Below are positions 13,301 to 24,909 of a stretch of 64,000 nt of DNA, piece by piece. The position numbers and the translations under genes were made by a program. Each line of letters begins with the position of its first letter. The stretch's first letter is position 1. The DNA comes from Acanthochlamys bracteata. Lineage: Eukaryota > Streptophyta > Magnoliopsida > Pandanales > Velloziaceae. Under the pieces are notes generated by a model. The model was not told the origin of the DNA, searched no databases, and worked only from the letters and a program-made list of their open reading frames with translations. The stretch lies in the NCBI GenBank assembly GCA_019914995.1, contig CM034135.1:6822501-6886500 (forward strand). The letters run 5' to 3'.

Positions 13301-14297
13301 TGATATCAACTAGTCATCTCGTAGTATCTAATTTGTGCATTCATTACATGCACGTGTGTTTATTGTAACCCTTAAGTATATTTTTCTTCTCAATTTTCGG
13401 CTTTGAAAATGGAATAAAAGTGGAGTTCTTGAATCCGCTTCAGCTGTCAAGCAACCATCTAATGTAACAAGTCTGTTTTAAGTCTAGTAATTATAGTGCT
13501 ACAATCAATTAAAAACATGATCTTTTCTATCTTAATTGTATGTGTCCTTCTTAACATCATAAGATGCAAACATCATATGGGCTGACCTTTCGTAGTTTGG
13601 AAAATCGGTCCAGTTTTAAATCATAACATTCTTTTAGACTATGGAACAATTACGGAAAGGTAGGCATTTTGTGAGACCCAATTGATGAATCACTTAAGAA
13701 GTTGCAATTGTCTTACATGATAAAGTAGCTTCACAACTATAGTTGAAAGTTGAAAAAGCATCTTATTGAAAGATTCAAGGAACACCAACATTGAAGAAAC
13801 ACTTTCCATACAACACCCCAATTGCCTTACATTCTCATTACCTAATTCAAAGTAACTTTGAAGCACAAGAATTCCAAAAAACCCACCTTTTCTCCAGCCA
13901 ACCATTATTCCAATAGGGCATTCAACTATGTAGTTTAACGTTCCCAAATAGTCTTAACTACAATAAGAAGACAGAAAAAAGATTAGTCAACTGTAGATAC
14001 CTGTGAGCCAAGGAAGATGATACGTTGACGAAGGAGCATGTTTGTTGTGTCAAGTTCCTCAAGCCTCGGCAAACCAGCAGCTGCCTCAATGGCGTGCCCC
14101 AATTGCAGGTCCCAACCAGCCGTCAACGTCTGTCTGCAAGCGGCATTAGGAGAAACAGCGGAGATCCTTGGTGGCGATTTAGTCGGAGAACGGGGAGCGG
14201 CAGCGGCGGCGCGGCGGGGGAATAGACGGACGGCGCACGAATTAGGAGAGTAAGAGACAGAGGACATGGCGGCGGAGCAAAGCGCTAGGGTTTCCAT
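10332..14297 (-). CDS. CLPP3: Plastid ATP-dependent Clp protease proteolytic subunit ClpP3
   Basis: Serine peptidase subunit of the plastid Clp core. Five exons: 14001-14297, 11701-11815, 11287-11462, 10692-10787 and 10332-10613; phases close and give 321 residues (Arabidopsis ClpP3 is about 309). Residues 1 to about 55 are Ser/Ala/Arg-rich, as in a plastid transit peptide. The mature part has [30 protein letters not shown], the catalytic Ser in GLAASMGAF (about residue 162), His in MIHQPLG (about 187) and the Asp-containing DTDRDNF motif (about 232-238), so it should be an active subunit. The C-terminal tail with [12 protein letters not shown] is typical of ClpP3 rather than ClpP4. I chose the ATG at 14297 because it has a strong context (gccATGg); an in-frame ATG at 14309 is the alternative. 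It shares a 623 bp spacer with the divergent AP-5 mu gene. Confidence 0.96.
11816..14000 (-). other. Intron 1 of CLPP3
   Basis: About 2.2 kb between the transit-peptide exon and the first core exon. I see no recognisable coding segment, RNA gene or clear transposon ends in it. Short open frames here (for example 13690-13947 on the minus strand) show no family motif. Confidence 0.6.
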
Positions 14298-14920
14298 GGC
14301 GGCGACCATAGAGGAGGAGTTAATGCTGCTGTGTTTGCTCCAAGTCCAACCGCTGTGTTTTACCAGAGAAACGGATTGGTTCGAGAAGATGATCAATTAC
14401 AAACACAAGCGATGAGGAGACTTCTTCCGGAGCGTTTGGCAAAGCGTTTTCCGAAAACTCAAATTTAATTTTTATTTTATAGTTTTAATATTTTTTATAA
14501 ATATTTATAAAATTTATTTAAAATTTAAAAATAAGTAAGTTCAAAAGTTAGACTAAAAGGACATAATAGTAACTTCAAAATTTTTAAAAATTATTTTGTA
14601 ATAAAATAATTTTTAAAATTTAGAAGATCTTTTTAGAAAATAAGTTTATCTATCTTTGTAAAAAAAAAAATTGGCATTATAATGGTACTAATAATAAAAA
14701 TACAAACTAGAATAAATTTAGGAAATATTTGAAAATATTTTTAAAAATAAAAAATATATATAGAAAGTTAAATATATAAAAAAGTTAAATATAAAAATTT
14801 TTTTGAAACGATAAATGTTTTAATAAAAGGTCAGCTTCGGTTCCAAATCTCGAACTCTCGATTTTGACGCGATCGTTGGCAGGCTTCGATCGCAACGCCT
14901 GTTGTCATTTTCGGTATCGA
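14298..14920. promoter_or_regulatory. Divergent promoter region between CLPP3 and AP5M
   Basis: The two start codons are 623 bp apart and point away from each other, so this segment must hold both 5' UTRs and both core promoters. Its middle (about 14430-14830) is extremely AT-rich, opens with gcgtttggcaaagcg, and resembles the AT-rich elements elsewhere in the window in composition. No convincing TATA box can be singled out within such AT-rich DNA. Shared regulation is possible but not shown by the sequence. Confidence 0.55.
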
Positions 14921-17900
14921 ATGGTGATCTCCGGCTGCAGCATTCGAGCTCTATGGATTCTCAGTTCCCAGGACTCTGTCCTCTTCTCCAGGTCTCTCTC
15001 TCTCTTACAACTTCGGGCATTCGGTTTTTCAATTGCTGGAAAATTCTCGTTCTCCGATCTTGAAAGCTTGTGCCTTTTGCTTCCGCCAGGAGATTTCCGG
15101 TGGTGGAGAAGAGATGGCGTTTAGCTTGCGAGAAGGAGAACAAGAAATTCTCCGAGGAGGAGGAGGAAGGTTTACGGCATGCTGTCAGGCCGCTCCTACC
15201 CAGTGATGCCGAGCTTGCTGCGGCCGTCACCGAGAAGAAGAAACGGTTTTTTTTCCTCATATTTAAATTCAGAATCAATTACATCAGTTAAATTCTTATT
15301 ATTAGTAGTATTATTATTATTAGCTCCTTTGCGAAATTGTGGTGTATTAACAAGCATGGTTTCTAGTTAGGTTACTGACTGTGTGATCAAGAGTAGCATA
15401 TTTTAATGTATCATTGGTTTAAGTTTGTCATGGGATGTATTTGAGGTTCACAAGATTACTTAAACTTGTACTGCACAATATTAAAAAACAATGTTATTAG
15501 TAGTCACTGGTGACTTTGACCTAATTGTGCCTAATAGATAGTTAAGTATCACGAAGCAATGGTATTTGACAGAGTTTATTTGATATTGTAAATGCTTGGA
15601 GAATGGTAATTCAGTGTTTCTGTACCAATACAGTGATATCTGTACCTTCATATTTCTTCGGATTGTTGGTGGCTTTTACATGAACTTTTACTAGCTAGCT
15701 TTAATATTTCAAGTATGCAGATTATGTGAATTACTCTATAAACATGTGTTTTCTTAACGAATGAAATTCATAGAGGAAGTTTATGAAATTCATAAACTTA
15801 TATTTTATGCCAAACAATGTTGCACTTAGTATTCCCTGTTAAACAATATTCTACTGATGCAGATTGTGTTTATATAGATTATGCAAAATGTTTTGCATGT
15901 ATTATGCGTCTCTTTAATTTCTTTCTTGTAGTGAAGTTTACTCGCAGTTATTTCACTTTTGTCCAGAAGTACTCCCTTTTATGGCATTTTTCTTCTTGTT
16001 TTTTGCATGTTCTCTAACATGCTAATCTTGCGGAATAAAAGGCTTGGTTGTTGTTGTCACAGATTTCCATATTTCTTTCTATTGAAATTGAATTAAGAAA
16101 GCAGAGTAAAAGGTGTCTTTTGCAGGGAAGGCTCTTTACAGGGTCTTGGTATCCGAGTCAACCACTCAACACAAGGATCAGACTCGTGGAACGATGATCC
16201 AATTACCCGTCAAATTGTTAAACTTTGTATTAATAGGGATGAAGTCACTGAGTTCTTGCTCTGGCCGCTAGTTTTACATATGAAAGGAGGATTTTCAGTT
16301 CTAATATTACCCTTAATTGAACCTCAACAGTTGCAAGCATATGAGAGGATGTGCAGAGGATCTGAATGTGGAAATTCAGTTTCTAATGCAGCAGACAGCC
16401 TATCATCTCTTCTTTTCAAGCTTCCTTCCATCACAGGGTATTGTAAGTTCTTACTATTATAAAAGAAATTTTTTTTCTCTGTTCATGTTTTTGGTTCTCC
16501 ATGTATCTTTTGAGTATGATTTTAAGGTCTTCCATTCAATTAAGATTAATTATTGTATATGAGCAACCTATTAATGAATAATATGTTACCTTGGGAGTTT
16601 GTGCACTGAGAAACCCCTTCCGTTCCCAGCATATAAGTAAATGGTATTAGTCACTGGGTTGCTTTTTTATTTTGTTTCTGTAGATAACTAAAAAGTTCTA
16701 GTGCCACTATGTTAAGACTGATTTGTCTACTAAAATGAAAAATGAGCAGATCAATATATACTACCAAGACATGCTAGAAATGATACATGTTGGATGGGCA
16801 GTTCAGTCCAACTTTTTGGGTTGCTGGAACTTGGAAATAACTTCTATTTGATTTGAGGCTTTTTTAAACATGGTAGGTAGTTGTTTGGCTCATTCAAGTC
16901 GTCTAGATTGCTTCATTTCTTGCTTATATGCTACAGATCATTCATGGTGGCACATGCTCTTGGGGACATAATTGCTGGCGATCTTGTAGAACCTGAAGTT
17001 GTTTCAAGTTCATCTCATTTGGTAGGAGGATTGTTGGATTCTCTAACAGGCAGTATAGGCATACCAAGCATTGCTGCTAGAGCAAAACCTGCGGCTGCAC
17101 CTGTTGGAGCGTCTACAGCATCAGCAGCATCAACAGGTTCCGCAAGCTCTGATGCACCAAAAAGTTTGTCCAGGCCAATTGATAAAGATGCCCTACGAAT
17201 GTTTATAAGTGGGTCATTGCCTTTTGGTTAGTAGAGATTTTTCCTGAAAGTCATATTCTGCCATGATCTGCCAAGCATTGCTGCGCTTTCTCTGTTTCTT
17301 CTCCTTTTTTGCCAACTCAGCATGTTCTTGTGATTAGGGACACCGCTGGACCTCCATGCGCCCAATATATTCACGATCAAGGCAAATGGATTCTCATCAC
17401 CAGATATCCCTCCTTCTAGTCAAAAGCAGCCTGCATGGAAACCATATTTATACAAGGGAAAGCAGAGGCTTCTTTTCACAGTACACGAAGTTTTCCATGC
17501 TGCAATGTACGATAGGGATGAGGTTCCAGATTCCATCTCAATTGCAGGTCAAATAAACTGTAGAGCGGAGCTAGAAGGATGGCCTGAAGTTTCCCTACCT
17601 CTGACTTGGATGAATTCAGCTAATGTTAATATACTATCTTTCCATCCTTGTTCGCAACTTTCAGAGCAAGGGTTAGAGAAGCAAGCTTTAAGTTTTTCTC
17701 CTCCGCTTGGAAACTTTGTTTTGTTGCGTTATCAGTTGCAACATTGCAGCGTAGGTCCACCAGTGAAAGGCTTTTACCAGTTGTCAATGATATCAGAGGA
17801 TGAAGGGGCTTTTCTCTTCAAGTTGCGTTTGATGGAAGGATATAAGGCTCCCTTGTCCATGGAATTCTGTACCGTTATATTGCCATTTTTACGCAGAAGA

Positions 17901-20900
17901 GTTGCATCTTTTGATGGGACTCCTTCTAGTGGAACAGTGTCAATGACTGACCATTCTATTGAATGGAAAATTGTTCATAGTGGACGAGGTATTACTGGAA
18001 AGACCATTGAGGCAACTTTTTCAGGAACTATCAAGTTTTTGCCTCTCTCAAGCCAAAGAATATCTTCTTTACCTCGGTCAAATACAGGAAGTATTCATCT
18101 CGAGGACAATGGTTTCGAACCTGAAAGTTCTAGTAATGTGCTCAACATAGAAGAGTATTTGATGGAAAAACTGAACAAGGACCTACCTACTGTCGATTTG
18201 GAGGAACCATTATCTTGGCAAGCATATACATATGCTAAAGTATGTACCTTTTGGTGCCTTAACACGTTTGTTTCTAGTAGAATTACTCAGAATTCTTTGA
18301 AAGTAATTAGTTCCTTCTTTTGAACTAGGCTCATTGTATGCATTGTACATGATAACGTTCCTGGATTATTTAAGTATGCTGCCTGTATTATTTTATTATT
18401 TCTCAGTTTTACTACAGCAACAAGAATTAGGCCTTATTGCTGTTGTTTGTTTTCTTGTAGAAATTGTTTGGTCTAGAAAAGCAACAGTTTCCGTTGCAGT
18501 TTTAACGAGAAAATGTTTGTAGGGCAGAGCACCAGAATAGTTTTCTTTGCATTAAGATACGTTTAAAAATTCATTCTTGTTTGATGCTAATAAAATTTCT
18601 GTGGTTATATTAACAAATGTTCCTCCAAGAAATGGTATTTTGTTTTGTATGTTTGTAACTAATTGAGCATAGTGATTTGTATGTTACTGCAACTTTTTTG
18701 CATACCTTATGGTTTCTCTATTGTGGCTTTTTGGTATGGCATAAGTTAATCCTGTTCTGGAAGTCATTTAACTGTCATATAGTTATAGAAAGGAGTTTTA
18801 TTGATAAGTGCTCAAGTTCTTGCATATGCATAAGCTACTCTATATGCTACATTCAATAATTTACCCAGTATATCATATTTAACACATCTTGCATCAGCGA
18901 CCCAACTTTTATTCAGCTATGGATTTCATCCCTAGGAATATTGCCCCAATTTTTCGGGTTTGGTTGCATCATTAATTGTGAAAGCTTGATGATTTGATCT
19001 ATCGCTTGTAAGACGTTTACGCTTGTTCACAATTACTGTAGCCACTCTATTGTTGCTACTTGATTCTTCTAGCTTGAGTTCCTTGAACTATTAAGATTGT
19101 GAGAAAGTTAATTCTAAGTATCAGTGTTGGGGATCTTGTGAAAGGAAATTTTTTAATTGTACGAAATGTCCTTCTCGAAATTGAGGATCACCTGTTTCAC
19201 ACAAATTACAAGCCACAGTTCTGATGTGAGGGTCAGTTTATTTGTCGGTGAAAACTTCCATTGCTGGTTGTTCCACTATGCTTGGTAACAGCCTGTCAAC
19301 ACATGTTTTGAGATGGTCTGTGTATGGGCAAAGGTACTGCTAACAACAGCAGCACCTACATAAACTCAACACCGTGGTGTCTGTTTCTTGTTGGTAGTTG
19401 GTGAATGTTAACATTCTGTCACTCCGGATTGATAATAAACCACTAGAACCCTAGGAGGTTTCTTTAATTGAATTATCTACCTCCCACCTGTGTCTTCTTC
19501 TTTTTAAAGAATATTGCATCTCACTTTTACTCATATGCTTTCTGTGGGAGAGTGGCATAAATTATAGGGCTATATGTCCTAATATTAATACTTAGTATGA
19601 TTGTTAATTTACTCAAGTGTTGGTAGCTTCATTTGATTCTTATTCTATGTTTTCGTTTGAATTGTGCAGGTTTCCTATAAAATTACTGGGGAGACATTAT
19701 CAGGAATATCAATTGATTCAAAATCAGTGAGTATGCAATGTGTTTATCTGTTGATTATCTATGCAGTCTTGCTGATTCTTGTTCATGTAGTATGTCGTGA
19801 TGTCTCTAGATGATTGTACATTTCATATCTTTTATGCTTGATATTTATCTTTCATGTTAGCAAACAAATATCTACTTATGGTTGAGTTTGAATATCCAAG
19901 AAGTGTGCTGCCATGTGATATTTGAGGATTAGATCAACTTGATGATAGAAGTTGATATAAGATTTACTCAGACGTGTAGAGGGGTAATACATATCAGGGC
20001 AACTTATAGATTCTTTTTTTTTTTAAAAGATTAGATCCAAGGAGTGCTCTCCCCTTTATGTATTAGATTTATTTCTTATCTTGTGTATTAGTCTCCCTAT
20101 TTCATCATGTATTGAATTGCACAAAGTTGGTTCTTAACTAAGAATGCATTAAAGCATTTACTATATTCATGCAAATTATGGGAGAACCTTGCTGTGTAAG
20201 TCGAAAACAATTGGAATCTTAGTATAGGACCTTAAATTTGAGTTTTGGCACTTAATGTATAAGGCCTTTTTGTTGCTTCTTAGTTCACGTAGTCAAATCT
20301 GTTAACTGTTTTTCTTTATGCTTTTGCAGGTCAAGATAGATCCGGCTGTTAAAGTCCCAATTGAATTATTTGCACAGGTAGCTTATTACTTGTTCTCATT
20401 GTTATAATCTCGTATAAATCACTCAGTACAATGGAATACTTTAGCATGACAGCTCCATTGGCGAGTTACTATCTTAACATTTTAAGCATCTGAATGCTAG
20501 CCCTTTCTTAATCCACATTTACAATTTAAAGTGAAGTAAATTTCCAATGTGGCTTAGTTTTCAGAGAAGCACTTCTTGACTTTTCTAGCCAATAATCAGT
20601 TAATTAATAATGTGATCTGCTCTCATATACTGTTTGGAAATATGAAGCAAATTGCAGATTTGACATGATTATGTTTTAACAAGAAGTAATCCCGAAATTA
20701 TAAGGCTGTAGATCTAGATTTATAAAACTTTGCAAATACAATATGGATTATCCAAATGATGGCTGTTAAGTTAACAAAGACCTACGTTTTAAAAGATTTG
20801 CTTCCACTGTGGCTTGTAGGGTACAGGAATACTAGGGCATGAACGTAAAGGAGCTTCGAGGCTAATAGAAAGTGGCCATGTTTAGCAATTAACTAAGAAT

Positions 20901-21874
20901 AATGTTAGGTATAAAAAATTTTTATTATTGAATATGTAAGCAGTCTATGTTTCTAATGAGGCCTTATTGTATAACTTTTCTTGATTCTTGATATGTACCC
21001 ATATTTTTGCAAATGGAACAACCAGTGGATAGGAATCTTGGATACATATAACATACTCTTAATGGTGGCTGATAAACATAGATTGGCATACACCTCTTGA
21101 AACATTGTCACAGACCAAACCAAGTTTTTGATTTTTTATAAATTCAAGTAATTTTCAATCGAAGAGTTCTTTAGATTTGTACCTCTTAACTAAACTCCAT
21201 AGGATTTCTATAAACTAAGCTGAATAGCAACAAATTAGATACAATCAATACGTACCTGCTTGTCTGAATCTTTTATTAATAATATCAACAGCAGAAGAAT
21301 CCTCAGGCTTATGGCGTTGTTTTAGGATACTAGTGTGAGGCTTTTCTGTTTTTTATGCAACTCCAAGTTCCTACTGAATTGGTGATGTATATCATTTGGA
21401 GAAGCTTAGTTTTATAATGTTCTATTTTGCAGCTTAAGTTCTCTTTCTTCCTTAAGTCTAGCAAGAAGACTAGCCCTAACCTGTTAAGCCTATCAAAATA
21501 TGCATAAAATCTTAAAGTGTGTACGATGAAAATGAACAAAAAAAGTATAAAACAGTATAAAAGTAAGTTAGTAAGTTACTTTTATTTGGAGAATCATTGA
21601 AGAAATGGAGTTATATCTTTATGCTATTTGCTTAAAATTTAAAGATATTACTGTTGCTTACTCTTAGTATATTAAATAATCCATATATGTACAGTTCGTA
21701 TATCCACAGAGCAATTTTGGGGTACCTGAGAATTAAAGTGAATAAAATGCAGATAATTTCCTTATAATTTGTGAATACTTAAGACTTGCTTGATGACAGG
21801 CCACCGCTGGTGATTACATACTATGGAATACCTTGGGAAAGTGCCCTGTTGCAGCTACTCCAAAGGATTTGTGA
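14921..21874 (+). CDS. AP5M: AP-5 complex subunit mu
   Basis: Medium subunit of the AP-5 adaptor complex, which works at late endosomes in membrane protein sorting. Eight exons: 14921-14991, 15090-15245, 16126-16437, 16937-17226, 17338-18239, 19670-19726, 20330-20377 and 21800-21874; all phases close, giving 636 residues (Arabidopsis AT2G20790 is about 613). The N-terminus (CSIRALWILSSQDSVLFSR) is the longin-like part; SITGSFMVAHALGDIIAGD and GGLLDSLTGSIG follow; the mu-homology domain begins near YKGKQRLLFTVHE (about residue 312) and carries GPPVKGFYQLSM and EDEGAFLFKLRLMEGYKAP. The C-terminus ends in GDYILWNTLGK. The exons are intact, with no frame breaks. Exon 5 holds most of the mu-homology domain; the last three exons are short and lie after introns of about 1.4, 0.6 and 1.4 kb. 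Confidence 0.95.
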
Positions 21875-22503
21875 TCTTATGGTAAATTCCTTAAGTTGTT
21901 CAATGTTTATGAGTTAGAAGAGTCGGCTAAGTTCCTGTACACGTAACTTTCTGTTCAGATGGTCTGGAACACATTTTTACTGGATCTGTTTCTCAGATGG
22001 CCTGATACATTTTTGCTGGAGCATTTTACAGTTGATTCAGTCATTGCTGAAGTTGGATAACATCTAGTGCTATGTAAAAAGTGCCGCATGCATAAGATAC
22101 TAAATGAATCACAGATTTTTGGGATAATGTGGTCACTGTTGCCAAATTAAGACTACCTCTTAGATTTCAAGTTTACAGGATTTTATGGTTTACACTAACG
22201 CCCTTGCATGATTTTTCCTCACTTGGATCTCTATTTCACAATGGAACATTCCATTAGTAGGCCTATCTCTTTCTTCCAACCCAATAGCAAGGATATTCAC
22301 TTTTATACCTGGTTAAATCCTCTAAATATGAGAACAAATGCAATTACTTTCTGTTTCATTGATAAGATGTAAACTATAAATGGATAAGATGTTAATTAAA
22401 AGTATTGACTGTCGAAGTTGATCCATGTTTCCTGACACAATGTTGCTTTCCTGCTATTCAAAGTTTCCTGATATTAAAGGAAATTTCCAGGTGAAGTTTG
22501 TGT

Positions 22504-22560
22504 ACAACAACAAGAAGCTAAACTTCTATCCTATTTGAATGGGATCGGCTATATGAATTT
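22504..22560 (+). repeat. Plant SINE-like fragment, copy 1
   Basis: Reads acaacaacaag, then a short segment, then gggatcggctatatgaatt. This matches the common plant repeat in which (caa)n is followed by a hairpin and ggtcggctatatgaatc. A second, more diverged copy in the same orientation lies at 25768-25822. Assignment rests on remembered motif wording. Confidence 0.4.
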
Positions 22561-23227
22561 TGTGTAGATGCATAAAAACCTGATAAAGTAACTGCCATGA
22601 CCTTTAACTAAGCTTCAGTTATTTTATACAGTTGGACAAAGCTTCAATCTAATCCAGCATTGAGTCTTGTTACCTTCTTCTTAAGCAGGTTTAGGAACGA
22701 AAGTTGCCAGAAATTGCTGCGGTACCGTTTCTCCGTATATCATCAACAGACTAAGAAATTTTCCTGCAGTTTTGACAAACAGCCGACGTTATCCCTATTT
22801 GCATGGTCAATCATTTGAGAAAATTTCTTTCTAGTACAAGTTGCGTTGTGTCAACGGTTTTCTTTATTATCCTGATGGAGGGTTGCTTCTTGTAAGAGAT
22901 TCCTAGTTACAGATATAAAGAGGTCCCGTACAAATTCAAGCATTGCAAGTTTGTGTAATTCTTAAAGCAACTCATCCAATCAGAAGTTCGCAGTAGCGGG
23001 AAGCCAAACTCAGAGGCAACGGAGCTAAAAACTGCAAGGCTAACACAACGTTCATAACCCTTAGCGATTAAAAAAAAAAATTTGTGTTTTTAAATTAAAC
23101 TTTGTCTTTATAAAGTATTGAAGAAAATTTATTAAAAAATATGAATTAAATAAAGTTAAAAATACTATTAAACATCCATTTAGATTGACAACGGTTCCCT
23201 TAGCGTCAAGGTCTTGCTCATCTTTAG

Positions 23228-23470
23228 GAGTGTTTGGCAATACTTATGAAATAAAATTTTTTTAGAATAAAAAATATTTTTATTTTTTTAAAAAAATAAA
23301 TTATATTTTTTTTATTTTTAAAAAAATAATAAAAATATGCAATAAAAAGATCTCATTTCGTAAAATTTTTTTACATTTTTTAAATAAATTTTTTATATAT
23401 TTTAAATATATATATTAAAAAATATAAAATAAAAAAAAATTGTTTTTTAAACGCAGTCCCAAACAGCCTC
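23228..23470. repeat. AT-rich MITE-like element, copy B
   Basis: Starts gtgtttggcaatacttatg and ends near gcagtcccaaacagcc, giving an imperfect inverted match of the outer gtttgg/ccaaac words. Its core, gcaataaaaagatctcattt followed by cgtaaaattttttt, is the reverse complement form of the copy A core. It lies just left of the broken ARM-repeat gene. Confidence 0.55.
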
Positions 23471-23643
23471 TATATCCACTGAGCTACCTTAGCTAGCGAG
23501 TTAACTACAAAACCAAAAACATTCCGCGGCGACTTCTTAAACTTCGCTATCCTTCTGGAACAAAACCGTTCTTCCAAATTACTCCAACTCCGATTTCAAT
23601 TGCATTTATCTTCATACTTGATTATAGAGTGGATATATTTAGG

Positions 23644-24215
23644 ATGGCTGAAAAAAATTGGCTCCAGCAGCTAGACAACTGGCGTTGGACAATGTTGGAG
23701 CCGCAAAGAGAAGTCTTAGACCCTGCAGAAGAAGGAAATACTCTCATATCTGGAGATACTTCGCGAGGCCTGACGACATTGTTATCAGCCGCGAGTGTTC
23801 GGAACTCAACCTCATCGGCTTACTTATAAAACTAGCACACGATCACGACAACTGCGGCAAGATAGGAAACACTAGAGGCTTGCTGGCTAGAATCGTCGAA
23901 TTCACCGGAGCTGACAAAAAGCTTTTGCAGAGCAGCAGCGAAGAAAAGAACCATCAGATCATGGCTGTAAAGCGGGCGCCGCAGTTACTTAAGCTTCTTT
24001 CACGGACAACAGGACACACTGGGAAAGTTCTTCAATTTGTACCGAATTCAGAAATAAATTCCTTTGCTTGACTTTTGTGCAGGTCCTCAAAGCAGTGATG
24101 GTGGAGCAAATGAAACTGCTTTAAGTATCACTTCGTCTTGCCGCACAGATACTAAGGTTCACAAGTACTCCTGAGGAACTCTCCTGCCAACTCTCAGATA
24201 CCTGCTTACAACAAA
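23644..24215 (+). pseudogene. Broken ARM-repeat gene fragment
   Basis: Two overlapping frames cover the segment. The better one, to 24071, reads LIGLLIKLAHDHDNCGKIGN, then TRGLLARIVEFTGADKKLLQ, then APQLLKLLSRTTGHTGKVLQ, which resembles the plant ARM-repeat superfamily proteins that carry NCRxIGNTxGLL and a TTGxTGK segment. The start of the fragment (WLQQLDNW..., from about 23656) is open in another frame, and after 24071 similarity seems to resume as LRLAAQILRFTSTPEELS behind an in-frame TAA near 24121. The fragment is about 190 codons, much shorter than the family, with no visible full-length start or end. Most likely a degraded partial copy. The family call is from memory, and a short expressed gene is not excluded. 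Confidence 0.5.
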
Positions 24216-24909
24216 AATTTTAAAACGAAAGATATTTTTAAAATTTTTAAAATAAATTATTATTTTTTTAACTAAAAAATAATAAATATAAAAATAACAA
24301 ATTGTAGGATATAAATTTTTTTATATTTTAATTTTAAAAAAGTTCTATAAATATTGTCAAAATTTTAGTAAAAATTGTAACAAAAATGAGTTGAAAAACA
24401 CTCTTATGCAGCAGATTGAATACTTCCCTTCAGAGGTTTACCTCCATAAACAAACAATTTGACTAAAGATTTGGTAGCCTATTAAACACAATAAGTACAA
24501 CTTTAAAATCTGGTGACGAAACGGAACAATGAAACTAGTTCATGGGCATGCGTCTGAGAAAAAATGGCATTATTTTTCAGCAAATAAACACTAATCAGCT
24601 TGCTTAAACAGTACTACCATCTGAGAAAATGGCAGTGACCACTTCGCTTTCGTTACTACTTGCTCAAACAGTATCAACACTATCAGATGAGATTTACAAG
24701 TGAAACAATAACAGTACAAAGTGTTTGGGAATACTTCACAACGCTGCTGCAGCTTTTCCAGTAGAATCTGATCACAGGGAATCTAATGTTCCCTACAGAG
24801 TGCTGCAGTAAATGACATTGAATGAGAGCTATGACCAACAAGCATAAGCCTCAGCCATCTGCATAAAAGACTGAGCAGGTAAAGAAATGCTAGTCTTTAT
24901 TAGATCAAG
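24216..24909. other. Spacer left of SWC5
   Basis: Holds an AT-rich stretch at about 24224-24400 that weakly resembles the MITE-like family, then the 3' UTR of SWC5 (minus strand). No gene is visible. Confidence 0.5.

Larger units (their letters stand above)
21875..23643. other. 3' flank of AP5M and spacer
   Basis: Contains the AP5M 3' UTR, a SINE-like piece at 22504-22560 and an AT-rich element at 23228-23470. A small GC-richer patch at about 22980-23040 shows no motif. No gene is supported here. Confidence 0.5.

Noticed and set aside
14298-14396. N-terminal extension of CLPP3
   Set aside because: The upstream opening codon at 14396 is TTG, not ATG; the ATG at 14297 has a strong context and the length fits the family.
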